Translations under genes and position numbers: made by a program | Notes under the pieces: generated by a model | The model's database searches: none | What the model was told of the DNA's origin: nothing | What the model saw: only the letters and a program-made list of their open reading frames with translations | Shown here: positions 1 through 7,203 of the stretch, one piece after another | Layout: the number at the start of each line of letters is the position of its first letter | Numbering within the stretch: position 1 is the stretch's first letter | Assembly: GCA_015231685.1 (NCBI GenBank) | Contig: JADGBA010000016.1 | Span: 1-14,554 of the forward strand | Origin: Candidatus Omnitrophota bacterium | GTDB taxonomy: Bacteria > Omnitrophota > Gorgyraeia > 2-02-FULL-51-18 > JAGOUK01 | Length of the DNA stretch: 14,554 nucleotides | Reading direction: 5' to 3'

Positions 1-1106
1 TTAACGTGATTTTGAACCTTGTCTTCATGTGGCATCTGAAAATCGGCGGACTGGCCGCGCTTGAAGAGGAGCTCCACCATCGGCCGGGACAGCACCGCCA
101 GCCCCGCCGCCGCCGGCACCGCCAGAAAGATCACGTGCCTGAGCGCGAAGCGGAGCGATTTCCTGAAGGCTTCCGGATCCTTGCCGGAGGCGTGGGCAGA
201 AAGTTCCGGCAACACCGCCTGTGCCATGGAAACCCCGAAGATCGCGAGCGGCAACTGAAACAGCCGTGAGGAATAATAGAGCGCCGACTGCCCGCCGTCC
301 CCGACGATCCAGAAAAATGACGCCAGGATCGTGTCCACAAAAACGGATGTCTGGTACACGGCCGACCCCCAGAATCGCGGTCCGAGAAGCGAGAGAATCT
401 TCTTAACGCCCTCATGAAATATCCGGACCCGTACCCAGACCACCCCGGTCCTCAAAAAGAACGCCAGCTGCACCGCCACGGACACAACACCTCCCGTCAG
501 AATGCCCCACGCCACCGCCTCAGCGCCCCATCGCGGAGCGAATTGCACCATAAAAACGATAATGGAAATGTTCAGAATGATCGGCGACAGGGCGCTGGGC
601 CCAAAGATCCGCATGGTGTGCAAAACACCCATGAGGTAAGCGGATACCCCGACCAGAAACACAAACGGAAACACAATCCGGGTGAGCATCACCGTCTGTC
701 GGAATTTTTCCGGATCCTCGCTGAAGCCCGGGGCGACAATACGCACCACCCACTCCGCCCCGAGGGAGCCGGCCGCAGCGATCACGGCGAGAACCGCCAG
801 AATCCATAGAGCCAGCGTCCACACGAGGCGCCAGAATTCCCGCTCGCCCTGTGCCAGACGTGTCTCGGTCAGGACCGGCACAATGGCCGCATTCATGGCC
901 CCCTCACCGACAAGATCCCTCAGCAGGTTCGGAAGCTTAAAACTGACCACAAAAGCCTCGGCGGCGGCGGAAGTGCCGAAGATCGAGGCAATCAAAATGT
1001 CCCGGACAAACCCCAAGACCCGGCTCACCAGCGTCATCCCGCCCAGAAGACCCGCAGAGCGGCCGAGAGACCTGACCGGTCTCGTAGTTGACACACCTTG
1101 TCTCAT
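1..1106 (-). CDS. murJ: Lipid II flippase MurJ, N-terminal part (3' end off window)
   Basis: MurJ (MviN family) is an inner-membrane MOP-superfamily transporter that flips lipid II to the periplasmic face for peptidoglycan synthesis. The frame stays open from the ATG at 1106 to the window edge, giving 368 residues of the family's usual 500 or more. The family signature is clear: residues 18-36 read SAGLLGGMTLVSRVLGFVRD-like (R35/D36), followed by a FKLPNLLRDLVGEGAMNAA segment ending in VPVLTE, then alternating hydrophobic helices. The ATG was chosen because it places a short polar leader before the first helix, as in homologues. It has no good Shine-Dalgarno; an AGAGG lies about 13 nt upstream. 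A GTG four codons later is an alternative. The gene is divergent from rpsT with 36 nt between start codons, and the rpsT promoter lies over its first codons. I see no clear promoter for murJ itself. Identity is seen in the sequence; function follows from the family. Confidence 0.95.
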   Translation of the reverse strand, partial: MRQGVSTTRPVRSLGRSAGLLGGMTLVSRVLGFVRDILIASIFGTSAAAEAFVVSFKLPNLLRDLVGEGAMNAAIVPVLTETRLAQGEREFWRLVWTLALWILAVLAVIAAAGSLGAEWVVRIVAPGFSEDPEKFRQTVMLTRIVFPFVFLVGVSAYLMGVLHTMRIFGPSALSPIILNISIIVFMVQFAPRWGAEAVAWGILTGGVVSVAVQLAFFLRTGVVWVRVRIFHEGVKKILSLLGPRFWGSAVYQTSVFVDTILASFFWIVGDGGQSALYYSSRLFQLPLAIFGVSMAQAVLPELSAHASGKDPEAFRKSLRFALRHVIFLAVPAAAGLAVLSRPMVELLFKRGQSADFQMPHEDKVQNHV

Positions 1107-1117
1107 TGTAATAGAAT
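1088..1117 (+). promoter_or_regulatory. Sigma70-type promoter of rpsT
   Basis: A perfect -35 hexamer TTGACA (1088-1093) and a 5/6 -10 hexamer TAGAAT (1112-1117) are separated by 18 nt. The predicted transcription start near 1124 gives a leader of about 19 nt carrying AAGGAG (1131-1136), 6 nt before the TTG start of rpsT. The element sits on top of the murJ start codon (1104-1106, opposite strand), so polymerase bound here could interfere with murJ expression. Hexamers are seen directly; activity is inferred. Confidence 0.75.
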
Positions 1118-1142
1118 CGCCTCTTTCAAAAAGGAGCACACT

Positions 1143-1412
1143 TTGGCCAATAGAAGAAATTCAATCAAAAAGATCCGTGCCGACGAGAAAAAGCGCGTCG
1201 CCAACCGGCGTGAAGCCTCCGCGATGCGTACTGCGGTCCGTCGTTTTGAAGACGCCCTCACCGCAAAAAAGTTCGATGAGGCCCGGGCGTTTCTCAAAGC
1301 TTTGACGGGCAAACTCGACAAGTGCGTCAGACACGGCCTGCTTAAAGAGAACACCGTCAATCGCACCAAGTCCAGGGCCCAAAAACGGCTAAACCTGGCT
1401 GAGGCGAAGTAA
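1143..1412 (+). CDS. rpsT: Small ribosomal subunit protein S20 (bS20)
   Basis: bS20 binds 16S rRNA early in 30S assembly. The product is 89 residues, the normal family length, and is very basic. It starts LANRRNSIKKIRADEKKRVAN and continues with the helical body and a C-terminal NTVNRTKSRAQKRLN motif, all typical of S20. I start it at the TTG at 1143 rather than the ATG at 1098. The TTG yields the canonical A-N-x-x-x-S-x-K-x-I-R N-terminus, and an excellent AAGGAG lies 6 nt upstream. The ATG would add 15 non-conserved residues, overlap the promoter and start upstream of the predicted transcript. E. coli rpsT also begins with UUG and is autogenously controlled at translation, so similar feedback is plausible here. 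This is the only plus-strand gene in the window. Its last 24 nt overlap the 3' end of holA on the opposite strand. Confidence 0.96.
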   Translation: MANRRNSIKKIRADEKKRVANRREASAMRTAVRRFEDALTAKKFDEARAFLKALTGKLDKCVRHGLLKENTVNRTKSRAQKRLNLAEAK

Positions 1413-2351
1413 GCAGCGTTCCAGCGCCAGATCTTCCCGTACCCGACCTCGTTTGATATCCGTCTCGCATTCATAAAGCGCGTCGAGGTCCCTGCGGAAG
1501 TCCTCCTCGGGCATCCGTGACGCGAATTGGGCGGTCTTGCCCGCAAAATACGCCGGCATTTTGAGCGCTTTGACGAGATCCGCGGTTCCCAACCCCTGAG
1601 ACAGCAGATTACGGGTCCGAAGGATCCGGTCATACTGCCAGATCAGGGATGCCAGAATTTCCTGCGGACGGCTTCCCGCCCCGCCGAGGGCATCCAGAAT
1701 CTGGCGGGCCTTTTCGTACCGCCCGGTTTTGAGGGACTCATAAAGATCAAACACATTTTCTTCCGCCGATGGTCCCAGAAGCGCAGCCGCGTCGTCCGCC
1801 TCAATCCGCTTCTTGTCGGCCGTATAAAGCGCGAGCGTCTCGACAGCCTGCCTCAACAGAGTCAGACTGCGCCCGGTGCGGGAGAGCATCATTTCCGGCA
1901 CCCCCTCACCGGCCGTTTTTCCGAGAAGCGAAAACCTCCTGCGAATCCAGCCTTTGATATCCGAATCCCGGAACGGCGTTTCACAAAGAATCACCGTGGA
2001 TTTCTCAAACATCTTTTTCAGGAAGGCGTTCCGCGGCTTCTTCTCTTCGGTGGTCAGGATCCACACCGTCGTGGAGGCGGCCGACCAGGGGGCGTCCTGA
2101 AGCGCTTTGCGCCCGCTCTCATCCGCAGCATCAATATGGTGAATGATGACAAGCCGCTTGGAAGCCAGAAAGGGTGCGGTGAGCCCCGCGGAGACGGCGT
2201 TCTGGGCGGAGTCCTCCCGCAGATCAAACACGTGAAGATTCAATTCCGCCTGGGAGGGGTCCTTAAAAAGCGTGCTTCGAACGCGGCGAATCTCGTCGTC
2301 CCGCTCCGCCGTTTCTTTACCGGCAAGAAGCGTAACGGGCGCGATCACCAT
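1389..2351 (-). CDS. holA: DNA polymerase III subunit delta (clamp loader)
   Basis: HolA is the delta subunit of the clamp loader; it contacts and opens the beta sliding clamp during replication. The 320-residue product is near the usual length of about 330-345. It has the family layout: an N-terminal AAA+-like fold without a Walker A motif (PVTLLAGKETAERDDEIRRV, then a SAGLTAPFLASKRLVIIHH segment around residues 72-95), a middle helical domain (about 145-210), and the C-terminal collar domain (AEENVFDLYESLKTG near 195-210, then a SLIWQYDRILRTRNLL stretch). The ATG at 2351 overlaps the lptE stop by 7 nt (ATGGTGA), which argues for translational coupling; no separate Shine-Dalgarno is visible. 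The lptE-holA order is also found in E. coli. The 3' end runs 24 nt into rpsT on the other strand, and I saw no terminator hairpin between the converging genes. Confidence 0.93.
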   Translation of the reverse strand: MVIAPVTLLAGKETAERDDEIRRVRSTLFKDPSQAELNLHVFDLREDSAQNAVSAGLTAPFLASKRLVIIHHIDAADESGRKALQDAPWSAASTTVWILTTEEKKPRNAFLKKMFEKSTVILCETPFRDSDIKGWIRRRFSLLGKTAGEGVPEMMLSRTGRSLTLLRQAVETLALYTADKKRIEADDAAALLGPSAEENVFDLYESLKTGRYEKARQILDALGGAGSRPQEILASLIWQYDRILRTRNLLSQGLGTADLVKALKMPAYFAGKTAQFASRMPEEDFRRDLDALYECETDIKRGRVREDLALERCLLRLSQV

Positions 2352-2899
2352 ATTTCGATGACGTTCTCTACGATGTGGCGGACAAGGTCTTTCAGGGCAG
2401 CCGCCACCGCCTCGTCCTCGCTCTTGGCAAGTTCTCCGGTCAAAAAGTAGCTGTCATTTCCGGAAATCGATTCCGTGCTCCAGAGGGTCTCCCCGGAGAG
2501 CCGGTCCACAAACTGCGCTGAGGCCGTGATCTGAATGCGGAATTCTCCGATGGTATCATCCGCCCGATAACGCACCGGGTCGCGCTCGAATCGCAGGAGT
2601 TTCAACCGCAAAACCGCGTCCGAGGATTCCTCGGCGGGGGCAATTTTGAGATGACCGTCAAACACAAGCCGCTCGATAAGGGCATTTTTGAGTTCAATCT
2701 CGAGACCCGGACGGTAGGGCTGATATTCCTGGGAACTCGAAACAGACGCCGTGATATCAATGGCGTTCTGCACCTTGGGCACAAATACGGTACGGATGTG
2801 ATCGGGTAAGTGCGTCTTGTAAGTGTAGCCGCATCCGCCCAGAAACAACAGCGCCAGCACAACCGCCGGCAACGTCGCCATGTGAGTGCATTTTTTCAT
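2345..2899 (-). CDS. lptE: LPS-assembly lipoprotein LptE
   Basis: LptE is the outer-membrane lipoprotein that plugs the LptD barrel and helps insert lipopolysaccharide into the outer leaflet. The 184-residue product begins MKKCTHMATL, followed by a hydrophobic core and a lipobox L-G-G-C with the lipidated Cys at residue 23. Then comes GYTYKTHLPDHIRTVFVPKV, the usual mature LptE/RlpB start (GCGY...). The body is alternating beta/alpha with a TLWSTESISGNDSYF segment and a C-terminal helix. I start at the ATG at 2899, not at an in-frame start at 2935: this one gives a proper signal peptide and lies 1 nt after the bamD stop (TGACATG), fitting coupled translation. A GGGGA lies about 10 nt upstream. 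The stop overlaps the holA start by 7 nt. Sequence similarity in this family is low, so the name rests on lipobox, length, the GCGY start and the neighbour holA. Confidence 0.85.
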   Translation of the reverse strand: MKKCTHMATLPAVVLALLFLGGCGYTYKTHLPDHIRTVFVPKVQNAIDITASVSSSQEYQPYRPGLEIELKNALIERLVFDGHLKIAPAEESSDAVLRLKLLRFERDPVRYRADDTIGEFRIQITASAQFVDRLSGETLWSTESISGNDSYFLTGELAKSEDEAVAAALKDLVRHIVENVIEIW

Positions 2900-2900
2900 G

Positions 2901-4019
2901 TCAAAAGATCCCCAGGAATTTCGGTTTGGGCGCATCAGCGGGTTTTTTAACTTTCCCCTCCTCTTCGCCCTTGATGATTTCCTTGGACGTCCGCACGGGC
3001 GGCTTGGTCGGAATCAAACCCAGAATCTTGTCGCGGCCCGCAGCCTCAGGATCGGCGTCAAAGGCATCAATGGCTTCAATCCGTTTTCGGGCCTCGCGCG
3101 CAAACATCGTCTCCGGAAACCCTTGAGCCACCTGCGCGTAATACATACGGGCGCTTTTGTATTTTTCGATCTTGTCATAAAAAACCGCAACGTCATAAAC
3201 GCTTTGGGCCTGCTTTTCCCTCAGTTCCTTGATCGCGTCATCCGCCTCAAACTGCATGGCGCTCTCGGGGTAGGCACGCTTGAACCCTTCGAACTTCTGG
3301 AGCGCCTCCTCGGTGCGCTCTCCGTGGTATTGCTCCGAAAGCGCGGTGTCGTAAGTGACCTGGGCGATCTTGTACTTGGCTTTGGGGGCGTATTCGGAAT
3401 TGGGGTACTCGTCAATGACCGCCTGATAGGCGCGGCGGGCTTCATCAAAATTACCGAAGGCCATCTCGGCATCGCCCAGACGGTATTGCGCGAGCACACC
3501 ATAAGGGCCGTAAGGGGCGGTGCGCACGATGTGGCGATACAGGTCCGCGGCCAGGTCCTGCGCCGGCATGATCTCCATCCCCAAAAACTTCGACTTCTTC
3601 CCGCCCATCATCGCCTCGGCAAGCTCGTATTCGTGCTCCACCGCGTCGTTCAGACGCTCGCTGTAGGGATATTTATCCACGAGGGCCTTGAAAGCCGCGG
3701 CGGCCTTGGAAACGTCACCCTTGGATTCCTCAATGAGGCCGATATGAAACTGCGCCTCCGCGGCCCACTTCGAATTCGGGTACACCCGGATCACCTTTTC
3801 GAATTCGGCCTCGGCACGGCCCATGTCCTGGTTATCAAAATAGCCCTTGGCGACAGAGAACTGCTCTTCCGGCGTATCCCGGGCAATGTCCTTTACGTTG
3901 GTCCAGTCGTTGGATTCCGGACTCCAGAGCCACGCGGCCTCAGCCGACGGGCTCAAGCACAGACACCACGCCAAGGCCGCGAAGATTCCCCAAGAGACAC
4001 TCTTTTTGAACAGGAACAT
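2901..4019 (-). CDS. bamD: BamD-like outer-membrane assembly TPR protein
   Basis: BamD (YfiO) is the TPR subunit of the BAM complex that folds beta-barrel proteins into the outer membrane. The 372-residue product has a Sec signal peptide (basic start MFLFKK, hydrophobic core, predicted cleavage after A-E-A at residue 28). A string of TPR-type repeats follows with recurring A-x-x-x-F-x-x-(V/L)-(I/V)-x-x-(Y/H)-P-x-S patterns near residues 52-85, 89-120, 175-210, 212-252 and 268-302. The C-terminal tail (about 325-372) is charged and probably disordered. The family is usually 240-280 residues, so this is a long version. Unlike E. coli BamD it has no lipobox: the Cys residues at 19 and 21 lie inside the hydrophobic core in the wrong context. 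It precedes lptE by 1 nt, linking two outer-membrane biogenesis steps. The start codon has no Shine-Dalgarno; a -10-like TATAAT lies 8 nt upstream. A general periplasmic TPR protein (YbgF/CpoB type) is the alternative. Confidence 0.82.
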   Translation of the reverse strand: MFLFKKSVSWGIFAALAWCLCLSPSAEAAWLWSPESNDWTNVKDIARDTPEEQFSVAKGYFDNQDMGRAEAEFEKVIRVYPNSKWAAEAQFHIGLIEESKGDVSKAAAAFKALVDKYPYSERLNDAVEHEYELAEAMMGGKKSKFLGMEIMPAQDLAADLYRHIVRTAPYGPYGVLAQYRLGDAEMAFGNFDEARRAYQAVIDEYPNSEYAPKAKYKIAQVTYDTALSEQYHGERTEEALQKFEGFKRAYPESAMQFEADDAIKELREKQAQSVYDVAVFYDKIEKYKSARMYYAQVAQGFPETMFAREARKRIEAIDAFDADPEAAGRDKILGLIPTKPPVRTSKEIIKGEEEGKVKKPADAPKPKFLGIF

Positions 4020-4027
4020 AAGGCAGA

Positions 4028-4056
4028 ATTATATCAAAGGCAATCCCCGGAGTCTA
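4028..4056 (-). promoter_or_regulatory. Putative extended -10 promoter for bamD-lptE-holA
   Basis: On the minus strand a perfect TATAAT (4033-4028) is preceded by TG one base upstream, an extended -10. A weak -35, TAGACT (4056-4051), stands 17 nt away and overlaps the comEC stop codon. Only 8 nt separate the -10 from the bamD ATG at 4019, so transcription would begin at or within 2-3 nt of the start codon and yield an almost leaderless mRNA. That agrees with the missing Shine-Dalgarno. The motif is seen; its use is inferred. Confidence 0.6.
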
Positions 4057-6462
4057 TTTCGTCGGCAACCGTTCGCGTTCCGCTCGGGCGGATGCCCATT
4101 GCCGGATAACGACCCCGTCTTTGCGGTCCGGCTCTATCCGCACCGCCCCGTCCGTGTCCGTCCGGACAACCCGCGCGGACTGAGCCGTCAGGAATGCCAT
4201 CGTTTCCGGCCGGGGGTGGCGAAACCGGTTTCTTTTTCCGACAGAGACCACCGACACCTCCGGCTGAATCGCGGCGGCTATTCCGCGGGCTGCTTCACCC
4301 ATCCGCGCGCCATGATGCGGCACCTTCAAAATCCGGGGAGAACCGGCAGCCGAAGGAGTCCGGATATACTCAAACGCCTTCTCCCCCGCATCCCCCGAAA
4401 AGAAAACCCGCGCCCAACCCAGGTCCGCCTCGAGAACCACGGACCGGTCGTTCAAATCCCATCCGCCGGAGTGATAGGGCGCCGGGTTTTGAATCGAAAG
4501 CGTTCGCACAAATCCCCCGATCCGGTCTCCCGCCACGACCTTTTCCCGGCGGATGCCCCTTTCCTCTATTAGCCTGAGAAGCCGTTGATGAAATTCCGCT
4601 TCGCTCTCATCCCCGTTATCCACAATCAATCCGATTTCAAAATCATGCAGAAGCTCTTCAGCGGAACCGGCATGATCAGCCTGAGGATGAGTGATCACCA
4701 GCGCGTCGATACCGCGCAGACCACGGGAACGAAGATAGGGTCCGATCACCCACCGGCCGCTTCCGGGCGGCCCCGTGTCCACAAGACAGGTCCCTCCGCT
4801 TTTGAACTCAAGCAGGGCTGCGTCTCCCTGTCCGACATCAAAGAAGGTGACCCGGTCTGCCGCGCCCAGCCACGCCGCCGCCGCCCGATCCGCGGTCGTC
4901 ATAAACAAGAGAAGCAGAATCATCGCGGTGAGCCTGACGCGGCGCAGGCGGATGCCACGGTTTCGCGCAAGCCAAAAAAACACCAACCCATAGCACACCC
5001 AGGATGCCGTCTGCCATGCAGGGAGATAAAGACACATCCCCTTTGGAGAATCGAGCATATTCACCGTCGAGACGAGGGCCGCCGAGAGCCACCCGGCCGG
5101 CCACAAAATCACTCCGAGCGCCGTTGCCGGCAGGAAGGACACAATCGCGCCCAGCATCGACAAAAAACACAACGCAAGCACCATCGGAAAAAGAACAATA
5201 TTGGCCGCCACGGCCAGAAGGCTCAGCCGGTGAAAGTGAAAAATCACCAGCGGCGCGGTTGCCGTCCACGCCAGCACCGTGACGATCAGGAAGGATTTGA
5301 CATACGCCCACACCCGGACCGCGGGCCTGTCGGAACGCGATTGCCTGAGTTCGCGGACGGTAAGCATGCGCGGAAACAAATAGACCAGCGCTCCGGCCGC
5401 AGCGAAGGAAAGCTGAAACCCCGGATCCCAAAGGGCCTCCGGCCTCCAAAGCAGGAGTCCCGACCCCGCCAGTCCGAGCGCGTTGAGACTCGAGCTCTTC
5501 ATTCCCCAGAGCCTGCCTCCCCAATAGGCCGCCGCCATCACCGTCGCGCGCACCACGGGATCTTTGCCGCCGGTGAGTACCGAATAAAAAAACAAAAACA
5601 TCAAAAGCCCCACGATCCGGGCCTTCTCCGAACGCACCACCAGCCGCAATCCCATCCACACGAGGCCCGCCAGCACCCCCACATGAAGACCGCTAATCGC
5701 AAAAAGATGCATCACCCCGGTGTCCGCGAGACTCGCCTTGAAGTCCGTGTCTAGCCCCGAACGTTCGCCAAGAAAAAGCGCTTCAACCATTCCCGCGGCG
5801 GAAGGCGCAAGCGCGTCCCGGAACTTGCGGGACAACCGGCTCCGCGCCGATAGAGCCAGGCCTTTGAGACCTCCGCGTCGGCCGGTCTTCCGGATCTCGT
5901 CCGCCCTCAAGACACCGAAGACATTCCTGCGGGCCATATAAAGACGCTCATCGAATCCGCCCGGATTCCTCAACCCCCTCGGAAGCTCCACCGTCCCCCG
6001 AACCACAACACGGTCCCCGTATGCCAGTCCCGTATCAGGCCCGATCCAGCTCACTTTCAAACGTCCCGGTACCCGAACCCCAGACCCCGCCGCGCCCGCA
6101 CGCCGAAGGTCCCCCATCCAGAACCCTGTCCAAACCTGAGCTCCCCTCACCGGCCGGGTATTGAGATTATCCTCAACCGTGCCTTCAAAGCTCACCTCAT
6201 TCCCGTCAAGCGCGAGAATAGTTGCCTCCCAAGATGAAGCGCGGACAGCACAGACGGAATGCGAAGCGGAAACGCCTCCCATGAGCACGGAGGATGCTAC
6301 GAGGAGAACGGCGAAGCACTTGTCAGCGCGCCTCAAAACAAAGCTCAAGAGAATCAGAATCGCGCAACAAGCGGTCCAAACTTCCGGAGGAAAGCCGATG
6401 TGCCGCTCGGCCAGAATACCCGCGGCCAGGGCCCCAAAAAAAACGAGAAGCGGCTGTCTCAA
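4054..6462 (-). CDS. comEC: ComEC/Rec2 family DNA-uptake channel
   Basis: ComEC forms the inner-membrane channel that moves single-stranded DNA into the cytoplasm during natural transformation. The 802-residue product has the full three-part layout. The N-terminus has membrane helices and a DUF4131-type OB-like region (about 90-190). The central Competence domain follows (about 220-500) with the signature HLFAISGLHVG at 252-262, PVVRATVMA at 302-310 and many hydrophobic segments. The C-terminus is a metallo-beta-lactamase-like domain (about 537-790) with FFDVGQGDA (540-548), LVDTG (560-564), THPQADHAG (591-599), FSGDAG (688-693) and PHHGA (715-719). Q594 stands where many homologues have Asp or His in the HxDxDH motif. 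The start is TTG at 6462, sharing TTGA with the stop of the upstream QueC-like gene, so translation is probably coupled. It is intact and full length. No other competence gene lies in the window. Confidence 0.95.
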   Translation of the reverse strand: MRQPLLVFFGALAAGILAERHIGFPPEVWTACCAILILLSFVLRRADKCFAVLLVASSVLMGGVSASHSVCAVRASSWEATILALDGNEVSFEGTVEDNLNTRPVRGAQVWTGFWMGDLRRAGAAGSGVRVPGRLKVSWIGPDTGLAYGDRVVVRGTVELPRGLRNPGGFDERLYMARRNVFGVLRADEIRKTGRRGGLKGLALSARSRLSRKFRDALAPSAAGMVEALFLGERSGLDTDFKASLADTGVMHLFAISGLHVGVLAGLVWMGLRLVVRSEKARIVGLLMFLFFYSVLTGGKDPVVRATVMAAAYWGGRLWGMKSSSLNALGLAGSGLLLWRPEALWDPGFQLSFAAAGALVYLFPRMLTVRELRQSRSDRPAVRVWAYVKSFLIVTVLAWTATAPLVIFHFHRLSLLAVAANIVLFPMVLALCFLSMLGAIVSFLPATALGVILWPAGWLSAALVSTVNMLDSPKGMCLYLPAWQTASWVCYGLVFFWLARNRGIRLRRVRLTAMILLLLFMTTADRAAAAWLGAADRVTFFDVGQGDAALLEFKSGGTCLVDTGPPGSGRWVIGPYLRSRGLRGIDALVITHPQADHAGSAEELLHDFEIGLIVDNGDESEAEFHQRLLRLIEERGIRREKVVAGDRIGGFVRTLSIQNPAPYHSGGWDLNDRSVVLEADLGWARVFFSGDAGEKAFEYIRTPSAAGSPRILKVPHHGARMGEAARGIAAAIQPEVSVVSVGKRNRFRHPRPETMAFLTAQSARVVRTDTDGAVRIEPDRKDGVVIRQWASARAERERLPTK

Positions 6463-7166
6463 ATCCCGGCCGGCGTCAGCGGCCGGTGATGGGGAGCCTT
6501 GTCGGTCATGCCGCTCTTAAAAAAAGTGAGTTTGCGCTCATGGCACTTGAAGCACTCACCGCAGTGAAGGTACCCCTTCGGGGTCATGCAGGAAAAACTG
6601 AATTCAAGATTCAAATCTTTGGCGCCAAAGAGCGCTTCGTCACGCGTCTTCGCGGCGAAGGGCAGCCATAACCCCAGCCGGTTGTTCACATAGCGGCCGA
6701 GAAGGGCCCCGATATCCTCTCCGAACTGCCGCGCGGTTTGCGCCATCGGGCTCTCGGAGGTATAACCGGCTCCGATCACCGAATACCCGCCAAGCGTGGC
6801 GGCCACAGCCGCTTTGGCGAACATCAAAAAATCCCTCCCCGGCAGAATCGTCTCCGCGGATTGGGCGCGCGCCGAAGGAGCCTTGACGCCGGTGTTGCTC
6901 CAGTGGCCTCCAAACAGGTCTTTGAGCGGCAGCTGAAGCAGGGTCAGGGGTTCGACATTGGGTTTTTTGTACACGCGAAGGAATTTTTTGAGGCCGTGGA
7001 GCTCAGCTTCCTCCCAACGGAAACCGCTCTGAACATACACCGGAGAAACCTCCGTAAACACCCGAGCCGCTTCGTTCAGAAGCGAAAGGCTCATCGTGCC
7101 TCCGCTAAGGAGGATCAGCGCCTTCTTCTTTTTGGATGAGGTTTTGGCGGATTTGGTTTCGTCCAT
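6459..7166 (-). CDS. Divergent QueC-like (ExsB family) PP-loop protein
   Basis: QueC makes preQ0 from 7-carboxy-7-deazaguanine using ATP and ammonia. This 235-residue protein has the family's length and fold cues. After a Lys-rich N-terminus comes KKALILLSGG (residues 14-23) for the ATP-binding PP-loop. LPGRDFLMFAKAAVAATLGG at 108-127 resembles the QueC P-x-R-N helix. A zinc-binding C-terminus follows with C193, C202, C205 and C208 and then HERK, as in QueC. Two things differ. The PP-loop reads S-G-G-T-M-S instead of S-G-G-x-D-S, losing the conserved Asp, and the substrate motif that reads D-x-S-G-Y-P-D-C-R in QueC is replaced by TSESPMAQTARQ (136-147). So it may use another substrate or lack the adenylation step; I would not call it queC. 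No queuosine gene is adjacent. Its stop overlaps the comEC start by 4 nt. No Shine-Dalgarno; a TAGAAT lies 8 nt before the ATG. Confidence 0.75.
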   Translation of the reverse strand: MDETKSAKTSSKKKKALILLSGGTMSLSLLNEAARVFTEVSPVYVQSGFRWEEAELHGLKKFLRVYKKPNVEPLTLLQLPLKDLFGGHWSNTGVKAPSARAQSAETILPGRDFLMFAKAAVAATLGGYSVIGAGYTSESPMAQTARQFGEDIGALLGRYVNNRLGLWLPFAAKTRDEALFGAKDLNLEFSFSCMTPKGYLHCGECFKCHERKLTFFKSGMTDKAPHHRPLTPAGI

Positions 7167-7174
7167 CGCGCGTC

Positions 7175-7203
7175 ATTCTACCGCAACAGGCGGCGGAACG
7201 CTA
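7175..7203 (-). promoter_or_regulatory. Putative promoter for the queC-like/comEC pair
   Basis: On the minus strand TAGAAT (7180-7175) lies 8 nt before the ATG at 7166, the same spacing as the TATAAT before bamD. The hexamer 17 nt further upstream, TAGCGT (7203-7198), is a poor -35 and overlaps the stop codon of the giant gene. There is no Shine-Dalgarno in the 34-nt intergenic gap, so a leaderless transcript is possible. Weaker than the bamD promoter because the -35 is poor. Confidence 0.4.

Noticed and set aside
1098..1142. Upstream ATG extension of rpsT
   Set aside because: It would add 15 residues not found in S20, begin inside the promoter and precede the predicted transcription start; the TTG with AAGGAG is better.
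1527..2450. Plus-strand open frame of 307 codons opposite holA and lptE
   Set aside because: It crosses two real genes, starts without a ribosome-binding site, and has no recognisable domain.
2900..2935. Upstream start for lptE at 2935
   Set aside because: It would overlap the end of bamD and place 12 polar residues before the signal peptide; the ATG at 2899 fits the lipoprotein signal.
2886..4109. Plus-strand open frame of 407 codons opposite bamD
   Set aside because: It lies antisense to a well-supported TPR protein with signal peptide; its translation shows no domain and reflects the codon bias of the other strand.
4585..5754. Plus-strand open frame of 389 codons opposite comEC
   Set aside because: Its product is extremely rich in His, Arg, Pro and Gln, typical of an antisense shadow, and comEC motifs cover the same bases.
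7167..7200. Terminator after the giant gene
   Set aside because: The 34-nt gap has no GC-rich hairpin followed by a T-run; read-through into the next gene is possible.
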